From Chloroflexota bacterium (GTDB lineage Bacteria > Chloroflexota > JAHJIN01): a stretch of 39,719 nt of DNA. Below, in pieces: positions 17,633-26,067 of the stretch. Below the pieces are notes generated by a model. That model saw only the letters and a program-made list of their open reading frames with translations. It made no database searches and was not told where the DNA came from. Position 1 is the first letter of the stretch. Each line of letters begins with the position of its first letter. Both the position numbers and the translations under genes were made by a program. The DNA lies in assembly GCA_018823415.1 (NCBI GenBank), contig JAHJIN010000608.1, positions 1 through 39,719 of the forward strand. The letters run 5' to 3'.

Positions 17633-18537
17633 ACCAGACTCGCATAATGCCCGATTGGCCGGTGCTGGACACGTGGCCGCACTGGCAGGCGGTGTGGGCG
17701 CGCGTGGCCCAGGCCCCGCTGGATGACCAGATCGACGCCTGGGCCAACGAATACATGGCGCGCTACCCGGCCCTGTTTGCCAAGCAGACCGCCGATTACG
17801 CCTCAGCCGGCGTGGACTGGCGCACGGTGGCTCGTGACCGGGTTTTTCCTCACCTGGCAGAGCGCGCCCCACGCATGGCCGCCGCCCACGATGTCATCCT
17901 GGCTGTCCACACCCCGGTGCTGGACCAGTTTGGCGCGCGGCTGGGTGTGGATTTTTCGGGGCGACTGGTCATCTATGTGGGGCTGGAATGCGGGGCCGGC
18001 TGGGCCACCACCTATGAAGGTACACCGGCCTGTCTGCTGGGTCTGGAAGCCATTGCCAACCTGGACCGGCACACGCCGGAGCGGCTGCGAGGCCTCATTG
18101 CCCACGAGCTGGGCCACCTGGCGCACATGGTCTGGCGAGAACGGGCCGGCGCCAGTGACCTGGAAGAGAGCGAAGCCGATCCCCTCTTTCTCCTGTATAG
18201 CGAAGGGTTTGCCCAGCGCGTGGAGCACGTGACCCTGGGGTGCGATGCCTGGCACATGGGCGACGAGGATCAGGCGTGGTTGGCGTGGTGCCAGGCGCAC
18301 GTCGGGGCGCTGGCCGCCGAGTTCTTGCGTCGCCTGGACGCCGGCGAGCCGGTGCGCGAATTTTTCGGGTCGTGGTATGACATCCAGGGACACAGTCAGA
18401 CGGGGTATTATCTGGGGCACGAGGTGGTGCGGGACCTGGAGCGGGACGGCACGCCACTACCGGCCCTGGCCGTGTGGTCGGAACACGAGGTACAGCGTCA
18501 GGTGCGCCGGCGCCTGCGCGCACTGGCCGATCAATAG
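17629..18537 (+). CDS. Predicted zinc metallopeptidase (HExxH, DUF2268-like)
   Basis: A 302-residue protein with a zinc-protease motif HELGH at 159-163 inside LIAHELGHLAH, and a downstream EGFAQRVEH segment (192-200) whose Glu (E192) could be the third metal ligand. The shape resembles the predicted Zn-dependent proteases of the DUF2268/COG5504 type; that family assignment is from memory of the pattern and is moderate. There is no signal peptide or membrane helix, so it is probably cytoplasmic. It is the last gene of a five-gene run with overlapping starts and stops, followed by a terminator at 18554. The substrate is unknown. Confidence 0.78.
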   Translation: MNQTRIMPDWPVLDTWPHWQAVWARVAQAPLDDQIDAWANEYMARYPALFAKQTADYASAGVDWRTVARDRVFPHLAERAPRMAAAHDVILAVHTPVLDQFGARLGVDFSGRLVIYVGLECGAGWATTYEGTPACLLGLEAIANLDRHTPERLRGLIAHELGHLAHMVWRERAGASDLEESEADPLFLLYSEGFAQRVEHVTLGCDAWHMGDEDQAWLAWCQAHVGALAAEFLRRLDAGEPVREFFGSWYDIQGHSQTGYYLGHEVVRDLERDGTPLPALAVWSEHEVQRQVRRRLRALADQ

Positions 18538-18553
18538 CCCGGCACGCACAGCG

Positions 18554-18584
18554 TCCGGCGGACTGCCGCGCCGGATAGCTTTTT
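18554..18584 (+). terminator. Intrinsic terminator of the ComF-to-metallopeptidase operon
   Basis: The arms TCCGGCG (18554-18560) and CGCCGGA (18569-18575) pair perfectly and are followed within four bases by a five-T run (18580-18584), 17 bases after the metallopeptidase stop. Confidence 0.75.
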
Positions 18585-18647
18585 CGACAAGAAACTTCTA
18601 GTATGCGGCATGATAGTTCAACGCAGATATCAAGTTTCTTAGCAACA

Positions 18648-18678
18648 GAGGCTCGATCCCGCAGCGGGACCGAGCCTC
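18648..18678 (-). terminator. Hairpin between convergent operons, probably ending the topoisomerase transcript
   Basis: GAGGCTCG pairs with CGAGCCTC and, after one mismatch, TCCC with GGGA around a five-base loop. An outer pair of ATATCAAG (18627-18634) and CTTGATAT (18678-18685) could pair instead. It lies 46 bases past the topoisomerase stop on the minus strand. It lacks a strong T-run on either strand. Confidence 0.55.
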
Positions 18679-18723
18679 TTGATATTCGCGGTGGGACCAT
18701 GACGCGCGACGGTTCGCACCGCG

Positions 18724-20472
18724 TCAGTCCTCGTCGGCGCCCCGGGCCCAGGCAAACCGGCGACGCAAGGCTGTGGGATAATAACTCTCCAGCACATCAT
18801 AGTCCACTTGCCGGCCCCAGGCATGGTACACACGTGGGTCAATATAAGACTTGAGGCTGGTGCCCAGGTTCCAGGTGCGCTTTTCGGCGGCGATGAGGGC
18901 CTGAGCCTCGATTTTGTTGTGGGCCAGCTCAGCCTTGTTCAACTGTTCCTCCGCCTGGGCCAACCGGCGTTCGGCGCTGGCGGTGCGTTTCTGGTATCGC
19001 GCGCCAACCTTTTCGCGCTGCGACTCGGTGGCGGCCGCTTGCTTGTCGCGTGCCTCCTCTTGCAAGGCCGCCACGGCCTGGCGAGCGTCCTGCACCTTGG
19101 CTTCAGCAGACCGGATCCGGTCTGCGGCCTTGAGCAGGCGTTCGGCATAGCGCTGTTGGCCGCGCTGCCAACTGGCCGGCGCTTTTTTGGTGTGGTTGCA
19201 GAGTTGGGCCGCCTCCAGGTTCGCCAGGCTGGCGGCCTTCCACTTGACGTGCTCCGGGTCGCTGGCCTGCACCCCCGACTGAGCCAGGGTGTGTTGGACG
19301 GCGATGGTGGCGTGGTGGGTGCGGAACACCTTGGCCGTGAGGCCGGGCATAACCTCGGATAGATACGCGTTCACATTCCGGCTGCTGATATCGGGAAAGA
19401 GCTGCGGCTTGTCCCGGGTGTTGGCGCTGGCATTGGAAGGACGCGCGTCCTGGATGAGTCGTTCCAGGTTGCGCCGCACCACGCCAGGCAGTTCGAGCGT
19501 TTTGTGCCACAGAACCGAGTCTTTGCCCAGGAACTCGAACTCGGCCGTGCCGTTCTCGTGCAGGGCGACGTGCTCCGGGCGCAGCGTGGTGGCGCCCACC
19601 GTGTCGGCCTCATCCTCGTCCTTTTCATCGCCCACGCGCAGGCACAGGGCGTCGATGAGATAGCAAGCCGTGGCGATCATGCGGCGTTTGGGATTGGCCT
19701 CGGTTGCCTGCGCCGGGTCGGTACGATTCAGGTCGCTTTCGATGCGCCGGCGCACCTCGGCCAGGTTGGCGTGCAACTCGTGAGCCTGGTCGAATTTTTG
19801 CGCCTCGCGCTCTTGTTTGATCGAAGCCGTGTCGCCCAGCCACACATATTTGAGCTTGCCCGAGAGCTTGTCGGACCAGCGCGCCACCCACAGAGACTCG
19901 GGCTGCCAGACGACCTGGGCCCACTCGGTGGCATTGGGCAGTGCGGATAGGGCCTCGGGACTGAGGTTCAGGGTAATGTCAGACCGCCGGGCGCCCTCTT
20001 TCCAGCGCCCGCGCAAGGGGTGTTCGCCACGGCCCATGAAAATGCCACTGGGCTCTACCACGTAATTCGCCAGTTCGACCCGCTCGCCGTCTACTCTGGC
20101 ATAGCCGTATTGCTCGCGGAGGGCCTCACGCAGGGCCTTGCGCTCGGCGGCCAGGGCCTTGCGGTCTTCTTTGTCCAGGCTGGCCTTGTACGCCCGTTCT
20201 GCCTCGATGATGCGGATCCCCGGGCCAAAATCCACCTCGGCGGCTGCAAGCGGCGGCTCGATGCCCAAAGCCTGGCTGAAATCGGCCATAAAGTTTTGTT
20301 CAAAGACCGGGTCTTGGACGTATGGGGTATCATGCTTCTTGGCCCACGCCAGGGCCATCTCTTCTTGCGCGGCGTCCAGTGCCACCGACCGGCCTCGAAT
20401 GGTGAGCACCAGGCCGACGGGCTGTGGCGGGGGCGGCACCACCACGCCGTTGTGAATCAACTGTTTTAGCAT
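18724..20472 (-). CDS. Eukaryote-type DNA topoisomerase IB (full length)
   Basis: A 582-residue type IB topoisomerase, which relaxes supercoils by nicking one strand through a 3'-phosphotyrosine. The layout is that of the large eukaryotic/thaumarchaeal enzyme: an N-terminal core (VEPSGIFMGRGEHPLRGRWK, 139-158), a catalytic core, a coiled-coil linker (about 436-520, Ala/Glu/Lys/Gln-rich), and a C-terminal tyrosine domain. The five catalytic residues can be aligned: R279 (LRVGDEKDEDEAD), K317 (FLGKDS), R384 (KVFRTHH), H427 (CNHTKKAP) and Y543 (TSLKSYIDPR). The usual bacterial IB enzyme is a poxvirus-like protein of about 300-350 residues, so this form is unusual. GAGGAA precedes the ATG. It is last in an MscS-HD-topoisomerase run. 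Identity sure; origin by lateral transfer is inferred only. Confidence 0.95.
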   Translation of the reverse strand: MLKQLIHNGVVVPPPPQPVGLVLTIRGRSVALDAAQEEMALAWAKKHDTPYVQDPVFEQNFMADFSQALGIEPPLAAAEVDFGPGIRIIEAERAYKASLDKEDRKALAAERKALREALREQYGYARVDGERVELANYVVEPSGIFMGRGEHPLRGRWKEGARRSDITLNLSPEALSALPNATEWAQVVWQPESLWVARWSDKLSGKLKYVWLGDTASIKQEREAQKFDQAHELHANLAEVRRRIESDLNRTDPAQATEANPKRRMIATACYLIDALCLRVGDEKDEDEADTVGATTLRPEHVALHENGTAEFEFLGKDSVLWHKTLELPGVVRRNLERLIQDARPSNASANTRDKPQLFPDISSRNVNAYLSEVMPGLTAKVFRTHHATIAVQHTLAQSGVQASDPEHVKWKAASLANLEAAQLCNHTKKAPASWQRGQQRYAERLLKAADRIRSAEAKVQDARQAVAALQEEARDKQAAATESQREKVGARYQKRTASAERRLAQAEEQLNKAELAHNKIEAQALIAAEKRTWNLGTSLKSYIDPRVYHAWGRQVDYDVLESYYPTALRRRFAWARGADED

Positions 20473-20505
20473 ACACTTCCTCGATGTGTCGTGATTGTTC
20501 TGGGG

Positions 20506-21489
20506 TCAGGCCCGGACTCGAACGGGCACGACCTGTCCCCGGCGAGCCAGGTGTTCGGCCATCGCCTGGCGGAACTCGTCATCCAGTTCGGACAGGGGCA
20601 CGCAGGCATCGGCCATCAGCACCGGGGGGTCTATCGCCCGCACCTTGTCGATGGTGATCATATAGTCATGGTCTGTGGAATCCACCTCATAGACTATATG
20701 GGGGGCCAACAGCTCGAGCCGGTCCTGGATAGCCGGTTCGGGATTGCTGCGCAGCAAGGTCATCACGGCATCGTCTGTCGAGAGCAAGGTCTGGGTGGTG
20801 ATAAATCCCGCATCGAGGGCCAACTGGAGCGTTTCGGCCAGGATCTGATAAGCGCAAATGTCCAGCGGGTTTGACCAGACGAGTTGGTCAACGCGGATAT
20901 ATTCGTATCCCAGCCACCGCGCGGCGACCAGATCGTTCATGACGATGCGCCCCTGATGGACGACGAGATGCGGCAAAAAGCGTGAGATGTGCGCGGGCGT
21001 GAGCAGGCCCTCCATCAGCGCGTCACGCAGAAAATAGTCCAGTCGGTCGGCGCACAGGGCCGGCAGCGGCTGTTCCAGGAGCGTGTAAGGGGTTTCGTCC
21101 AATACGTCGGCCACGGCCAACCCATAGGCAGCCAGGACCGTGGGGACTTCGGAACCCCACAAGAGGTCTTTGTACAAGGTTTCATGGAAGCTGGGCGCGT
21201 CGACAGTCGCCGGGAACACCTTGTCGATCACGTGAGAAAATACCGTGTGCGAAATGTCGTGCAGCAGGCCGGCTACCTGTTCGCGCCAGGAGGCACGCAG
21301 CCGGCGCAGCAGCAGCAGCACGCCCATCGAGTGGTCAAAGCGAGTGTGACTTCGCCGGGGATAGATGTAGGCGGTGGCTCCCGTCTGGTGGATCCCCTCG
21401 ATGCGGCGCAGCGCGTCTGTGGTCACGAGTTCCAGGAGCAATTCGTCGCGAATCTCGACCGCGCCATGGACTATATCATAATAACGCAT
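20506..21489 (-). CDS. HD-domain phosphohydrolase
   Basis: A 327-residue HD-superfamily protein. The metal-binding set is visible: H48, R50, D52 and H53 in SHTRFDHSMG, H77-D78 in LLHDISHT, and H86/D89 in HVID. The layout resembles the deoxynucleotide triphosphohydrolase/YdhJ-like HD proteins that act on nucleotides; the exact substrate is not readable. There is no membrane helix. It begins 12 bases after the MscS stop and ends 33 bases before the topoisomerase start, so the three genes are probably one transcript. Confidence 0.88.
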   Translation of the reverse strand: MRYYDIVHGAVEIRDELLLELVTTDALRRIEGIHQTGATAYIYPRRSHTRFDHSMGVLLLLRRLRASWREQVAGLLHDISHTVFSHVIDKVFPATVDAPSFHETLYKDLLWGSEVPTVLAAYGLAVADVLDETPYTLLEQPLPALCADRLDYFLRDALMEGLLTPAHISRFLPHLVVHQGRIVMNDLVAARWLGYEYIRVDQLVWSNPLDICAYQILAETLQLALDAGFITTQTLLSTDDAVMTLLRSNPEPAIQDRLELLAPHIVYEVDSTDHDYMITIDKVRAIDPPVLMADACVPLSELDDEFRQAMAEHLARRGQVVPVRVRA

Positions 21490-21501
21490 GATTTCCCCCG
21501 C

Positions 21502-22374
21502 TCAGCCTGACGTTTGTTCGAGATGGATCACCTGTTGTGGGTACGGCATGTCGATGCCCTCGCGCTGCAAGCGGTCTTTGATGCGCCGGCGCAATTCACG
21601 CCCCAGCGACCACTGGTTGCCGGCCACGCACTTGCATACCATGCGCAGCGTGACCCAGGAGGGGTCCAGGCTCTGTACGCCCAGCACGGTCGGTGGCTCC
21701 AGGATACTGGATGCCCAGGCCGGGTCGGCCGCCAGCTCGTGCCCGATGTCGGCCAGCACCGCCGTGACGTGTTCCAGCTCGCTCTCATAAGCCACACCCA
21801 CATCCATGAGCACCTGCGACCATTGGCGGGTCATGTTGCTGACGACGTTTATCGCGCCGTTGGGCACCACGTGCATGGTACCATCTCTGCCGCGCAGCAC
21901 CGTGGTGCGCAGGTTCATGCGTTCCACCGTACCCGAAACGCCCCCCGCCTGGATCACGTCGCCTACCCGGAACTGGTCTTCCATTAGGATGAGAAATCCA
22001 CCCAGCAAATCTTTGACCAGGCTTTGCGCGCCCAGGCTGATGGCGATGCCCACCACACCGGCCCCGGCGAGCAGCGGTCCCACGTCTAGCCCCAATTGTT
22101 GCAGGACCATGATGAACGCCACGCACAGAATGACGACCAGACCGGCGTTGCGTGCCATGCTGCCGATGGTGCTCACCCGCCGTTCCAGGGCGTTCACGTC
22201 CGGGTCGTCATCGTGAACCAGGGCTTCCAGCCGGCGCACGCCCATCACCCACAGGCGATAGAACACTATGGTCAGTACCAGGATGACGATGACGGCTACG
22301 CCATGTCGAATCAACCATCCCAAAACGGTATTGGTCCAGAATACGGCCTGACTCCACAGTTGTTCGCTGGTCAT
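21502..22374 (-). CDS. Small-conductance mechanosensitive channel (MscS family)
   Basis: A 290-residue MscS-type channel that releases solutes under osmotic downshock. Helices lie at about 15-38, 62-82 and 88-115. The pore-lining and beta-domain hallmark follows (VGIAISLGAQSLVKDLLGGF, then LMEDQFRVGDVIQAGG). A cytoplasmic C-terminal domain completes it. The start at 22374 (MTSEQLWSQ) is preceded by GAGGAA on the minus strand. A 36-residue upstream extension is rejected because it is poorly spaced and hydrophilic. It is the first gene of the MscS-HD-topoisomerase run. A minus-strand TATACT lies at 22410-22415, but I see no convincing -35. Confidence 0.93.
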   Translation of the reverse strand: MTSEQLWSQAVFWTNTVLGWLIRHGVAVIVILVLTIVFYRLWVMGVRRLEALVHDDDPDVNALERRVSTIGSMARNAGLVVILCVAFIMVLQQLGLDVGPLLAGAGVVGIAISLGAQSLVKDLLGGFLILMEDQFRVGDVIQAGGVSGTVERMNLRTTVLRGRDGTMHVVPNGAINVVSNMTRQWSQVLMDVGVAYESELEHVTAVLADIGHELAADPAWASSILEPPTVLGVQSLDPSWVTLRMVCKCVAGNQWSLGRELRRRIKDRLQREGIDMPYPQQVIHLEQTSG

Positions 22375-22473
22375 TATGGTTCCTCTTCGGGTTTTGGTCT
22401 GCGCCCACAAGTATACACGAAAATCGTTCGTTCTGCCAGTGGTCATCTCGGTGGGCGTTGGCCGGACTTGTGC

Positions 22474-22502
22474 TTGCGCCAATCCTGGGTTGGTGGTAGA
22501 AT
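22474..22502 (+). promoter_or_regulatory. Possible promoter for the EF-G paralogue
   Basis: TTGCGC (22474-22479) and TAGAAT (22497-22502) with a 17-base spacer, 27 bases before ATG 22529 in the gap between divergent genes. The -35 match is moderate. Confidence 0.5.
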
Positions 22503-22528
22503 GGGCCAGTCATTTATGAGGTAAAAAC

Positions 22529-24628
22529 ATGAACAAAAAAGAGACCGACCTGAACAAGGTACGTATCATTGGTATTTTCGCCCACGTGGATGCCGGCAAG
22601 ACCACCACGTCGGAGGCGATCTTGTATTACACCGGGCGCATTCATCGCGCTGGTGCCGTGGACGATGGGACTACGCAACTCGACTGGATGGAGCAGGAAC
22701 GCGAGCGCGGTATCACCATCACCGCCGCTGCCACGGCTTGCCATTGGCAGGGCTATCGCATCAATCTCATCGACACGCCGGGCCACGTGGATTTCACTGC
22801 CGAGGTGGTGCGCTCGATCCGCGTCATCGACGGCGCGGTGATCGTGCTGTGCGGCGTGGGCGGCGTGGAGCCGCAGACCGAGACGGTGTGGACGCACGCC
22901 AGCCGCGAAAACCTGCCGCGCTTTCTCCTGATCAACAAGCTGGACCGGACCGGCGCCGATTTCCAGCGGGTGCTGGCCGAGATTCGCGAGCGTCTCACGC
23001 CTCACGCCGTGCCCCTGCAGCTTCCCGTTGGTCGTGAAGGCACGTTCAATGGCGTGGTTGACCTGCTGAGCCAGCAGGCGTTAGTTTGGCCCAGCGGAGT
23101 CGATGATCCTACGATTGGGCCGGTCCCGCCGGCCATGCTGGACGAGGTGGCGGCCGCCCGCGATGCGCTGCTGGACGCCATCTGCGAGACGGATGACGCG
23201 CTGCTGGATCAGCGGCTAGAAGGTGGCGAACCCGATGTGGTCGCGTTGCAGGCGGCCCTGCGCCGGGCTACCATTGCCGGGCGGCTGGTGCCGGTGCTGT
23301 GCGGGGCCTCGCGCCGGCGCATCGGCGTGCAGCCGGTGCTGGACGCCGTGGTCGCTTACCTGCCGGCGCCGGTGGACATGCCGCCGATCATGGGCGTGAT
23401 CCCCGGCACAGACGAGGAGGTTAGCGAGCGGCCCGACGACCCGGCGGCCCCATTCTGCGCGTCGGCCTTCAAGATCGTGGCTGACCCGCACGTGGGGCAT
23501 CTCACCTGGGTGCGTGTGTTCTCGGGTCACGTCAACGTGGGCGAGAGCGTCTACAACCCGCGCGCCGACGTCCAGGAGCGTGTGGGGCGCGTCTATCGCA
23601 TGCACGGCGTCCAGCGCGAACAGGTGGACCACATGGCCGCCAGCGACGTGGTGGCGGTGGTGGGCGTCAAGTCGGCCATCACCGGTGACACCCTGTGCGA
23701 CAAGGACCACCCCATCTTGCTGGAGACCTTTAAATTTCCCGAGCCGGTCATCGCCGTGGCGCTCACCCCGTCGTCGCGCGAAGAGCGCGACCGGCTTACC
23801 CAGGCCGTGATCCGGCTGTGCGCCGAAGACCCTACGCTGGTGAGCCGTTCAGACCCCGAAACCGGCGAGCTGACGCTGGCCGGCATGGGCGAGCTGCATC
23901 TGGACGTCATCGTGGCCCGGCTCCGCATCGAGTTTGGCATCACTGCGCAGTCCAGCGCGCCCCAGGTGTCCTATCGCGAAACCGTGCGGCAGGCCGTCGA
24001 GACGACGGGCCAGTACAAAAAGCAAAGTGGCGGGCGAGGTCACTTTGCCGAGGTGCAATTGCGCGTGGAGCCGTTGGAACGCGGGGCCGGCGTCGTGTTT
24101 GAGAACGCTGCGCCCCCGGCCAGTTTTCCCCGCGATTTTGTGCGGCCCACCGAGTTGGGTGTGCGCGATGCGCTGGCGCAGGGTGTCGTGGCTGGGTATC
24201 CGGTTGCTGACGTGAGCGTGACTCTGCTGGACGGCCGGTTCCACGAGGTCGATTCGGCATCGATGGATTTCGAGATCGCCGGCTCGATGGGCGCGCGCCA
24301 GGCCGTGCGCCAGGCCCAGCCCGCCCTGCTGGAACCCATCATGACCATTGACCTGACCGTGAGCGAAGAATACGTGGGTGCGTTGGTGGGCGATCTGGGC
24401 CGGCGGCGTGGCATTGTGCGCGAGATGCGCGTGCGCGGCGACCGGCGTGTCATCATCGGCGAGGTGCCGCTGGCCGAAACCTTTGGCTATGCCACCGATC
24501 TACGCAGCATGACCCAGGGCCGGGGCACCTTTACGATGGAATTCACGCGCTATGACCTGGTGCCCGAGTCCATTGCCGCCGCCATCATCAAGCAGCGCCG
24601 GGAGGACGGCAAGGTGCCCCAGCGATAG
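22529..24628 (+). CDS. Elongation factor G paralogue (translational GTPase)
   Basis: A 699-residue protein of full EF-G length. The GTPase motifs are present: P-loop AHVDAGKT (18-25), DTPGH (82-86) and NKLD (136-139). Domains II-V follow, including [31 protein letters not shown], and the conserved [17 protein letters not shown] near the end. EF-G drives ribosome translocation and, with RRF, recycling. NKLD in place of the usual NKMD, and the absence of rpsL, rpsG and tuf neighbours, point to a second EF-G rather than the housekeeping copy; this is inference. GAGGT precedes ATG 22529. A 34-base hairpin repeat and a CCGCAGAG-type inverted repeat follow its stop. Confidence 0.92.
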   Translation: MNKKETDLNKVRIIGIFAHVDAGKTTTSEAILYYTGRIHRAGAVDDGTTQLDWMEQERERGITITAAATACHWQGYRINLIDTPGHVDFTAEVVRSIRVIDGAVIVLCGVGGVEPQTETVWTHASRENLPRFLLINKLDRTGADFQRVLAEIRERLTPHAVPLQLPVGREGTFNGVVDLLSQQALVWPSGVDDPTIGPVPPAMLDEVAAARDALLDAICETDDALLDQRLEGGEPDVVALQAALRRATIAGRLVPVLCGASRRRIGVQPVLDAVVAYLPAPVDMPPIMGVIPGTDEEVSERPDDPAAPFCASAFKIVADPHVGHLTWVRVFSGHVNVGESVYNPRADVQERVGRVYRMHGVQREQVDHMAASDVVAVVGVKSAITGDTLCDKDHPILLETFKFPEPVIAVALTPSSREERDRLTQAVIRLCAEDPTLVSRSDPETGELTLAGMGELHLDVIVARLRIEFGITAQSSAPQVSYRETVRQAVETTGQYKKQSGGRGHFAEVQLRVEPLERGAGVVFENAAPPASFPRDFVRPTELGVRDALAQGVVAGYPVADVSVTLLDGRFHEVDSASMDFEIAGSMGARQAVRQAQPALLEPIMTIDLTVSEEYVGALVGDLGRRRGIVREMRVRGDRRVIIGEVPLAETFGYATDLRSMTQGRGTFTMEFTRYDLVPESIAAAIIKQRREDGKVPQR

Positions 24629-24636
24629 GCACCAGA

Positions 24637-24670
24637 CCGGTGGAATTCTTGCCCAGTGAGCAAGAATTTC
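24637..24670. repeat. 34-base hairpin repeat, copy A
   Basis: A 34-base segment matching 26945-26978 at 27 of 34 positions. It contains a perfect 9-base-pair hairpin (24644-24652 with 24660-24668, arm AATTCTTGC). It begins eight bases after the EF-G paralogue's stop and could act as a transcript end, though no clear T-run follows. Confidence 0.68.
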
Positions 24671-24748
24671 ACCGCAGAGCACGCAGGGGGCGCAGAGGTT
24701 TTTCATAGTCTGCTCAGCGTTCTCTGCGCTCTCGGCGGTCAAATTTCT
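24664..24748. repeat. Imperfect inverted repeat with CCGCAGAG/CTCTGCG arms
   Basis: The left part (24664-24698) has TTTCACCGCAGAG and GCGCAGAG; the right part (24720-24748) has CTCTGCGCTC and CGGCGGTCAAATTTC, an imperfect reverse complement. Repeats of this ACCGCAGAG...CTCTGCGGT kind are seen between genes in many bacterial genomes. It overlaps the right end of the 34-base repeat and ends about 40 bases before kynU. Confidence 0.6.
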
Positions 24749-24786
24749 GGTTTGGTTCTGGTACGGCCAATTAGGAGACAACCAAC

Positions 24787-26055
24787 ATGCAATTCGAGCC
24801 CGGGCCGGCCTTTGCCAGCCAACTGGACGCCCAGGACGAGCTCGCCTCGTTTCGCGAGGCATTCGTCGCTGCCGAGCCGGACCTGATCTACCTGGACGGC
24901 AACTCGCTGGGCCGGTTGCCGCGCCAGACGATGGAACGACTGCAAGCCGCCGTGGCCGACGAATGGGGCCGCGAACTCGTTCGCGCCTGGAATACCACCT
25001 GGTACACGGCCCCGGCCCGCATCGGCGACAAGATCGGTCGGTTGGTGGGCGCTGCCCCGGGCCAGGTCGTGGTCAGTGATTCCACGTCCGTCAACCTGTT
25101 CAAGCTGGCGATGGCCGCCCTGGAGATGCGCCCGGGCCGTGGCCGCATCGTCAGCGACGTGCTCAACTTTCCCTCCGATCTCTATGTCCTCCAGGGCATC
25201 ATGCGCCTGCTGGGCAATCGGCACAGTCTGCATCTGGCCCCCGCCATCGACGGCATCACCACCGATTTGACGGCCCTCCATGACGCCATCGACGAGCACA
25301 CGGCACTGGTCACGCTGTCCCACGTCGCGTTCAAGAGCAGCTTTTTGTACGATGTCCAGGCCGTGACCGCGCGGGCGCACCAGATGGGCGCGCTGGTCCT
25401 GTGGGATTTGAGCCACTCGGTGGGCGCGGTGCCCATCGAACTGGACCGGTGGGGCGTCGATATGGCCGTGGGCTGTACGTACAAATACCTCAATGGCGGC
25501 CCCGGCGCGCCGGCTTTTCTGTACGTGCGCCGGGACTGGCAGGACGAGGCGCTGTCGCCCATCTGGGGCTGGTTTGGGCAGCGGTCGCCCTTTGCCTTTG
25601 ACCTGGCCTACGAGCCGGCCGAGGGGATTGCCCACTGGCTGGTGAGCAGCCCGGCGGTCCTCTCGATGCTGGCGGTGGAGCCGGGCGTAGACCTGCTGCT
25701 GGCGGCCGGCATGGACCGGGTCCGCGCCAAGTCGGTGCAGCTTGGCGCATACCTCATCTATCTGATCGACACCATCCTGGCCCCGATGGGCTTTACCCTG
25801 GGTTCGCCGCGCGACCCGGCCCAGCGCGGCTCGCACGTGAGCATTTGCCACCCCGACGCCTACCGCATCAACCGCGCCCTCATCGACGAGATGGGCGTGC
25901 TGCCCGACTTTCGTGAGCCTGACCTCATCCGACTGGCCGTGGTCCCGCTATACACGTCATTCCGCGAGGTGTGGGAAGCCGTGGCCCGCATCCGGCGGAC
26001 GGTGACGGAAGGACGATACCGGCGCTACCCGGCCGAGCGACTGACCGTGACCTGA
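24787..26055 (+). CDS. kynU: Kynureninase
   Basis: A 422-residue PLP-dependent kynureninase, which splits kynurenine or 3-hydroxykynurenine to (hydroxy)anthranilate and alanine. The motifs run in order: IYLDGNSLGRLP (34-45), NFPSDLYVLQG (127-137), DLSHSVGAVPI (207-217), and the PLP-lysine motif TYKYLNGGPG with K233. The C-terminus ends with the EPDLIRLAVVPLYTSF segment. The length fits the family. TAGGAGA precedes ATG 24787. No other tryptophan-catabolism gene (dioxygenase, formamidase or monooxygenase) is in the window, so it may act in a scattered NAD or anthranilate route. The LuxR-type gene starts 12 bases after its stop and may be cotranscribed. Confidence 0.96.
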   Translation: MQFEPGPAFASQLDAQDELASFREAFVAAEPDLIYLDGNSLGRLPRQTMERLQAAVADEWGRELVRAWNTTWYTAPARIGDKIGRLVGAAPGQVVVSDSTSVNLFKLAMAALEMRPGRGRIVSDVLNFPSDLYVLQGIMRLLGNRHSLHLAPAIDGITTDLTALHDAIDEHTALVTLSHVAFKSSFLYDVQAVTARAHQMGALVLWDLSHSVGAVPIELDRWGVDMAVGCTYKYLNGGPGAPAFLYVRRDWQDEALSPIWGWFGQRSPFAFDLAYEPAEGIAHWLVSSPAVLSMLAVEPGVDLLLAAGMDRVRAKSVQLGAYLIYLIDTILAPMGFTLGSPRDPAQRGSHVSICHPDAYRINRALIDEMGVLPDFREPDLIRLAVVPLYTSFREVWEAVARIRRTVTEGRYRRYPAERLTVT

Positions 26056-26067
26056 CCGAGGGGCATC

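Noticed and set aside
22375..22482. Extended N-terminus for the MscS gene
   Set aside because: The extra 36 residues are hydrophilic and a good ribosome site lies directly before the internal start at 22374.
24664..24748. CRISPR or tandem array in the EF-G/kynU gap
   Set aside because: It is a single imperfect inverted repeat, with no regularly spaced direct repeats.
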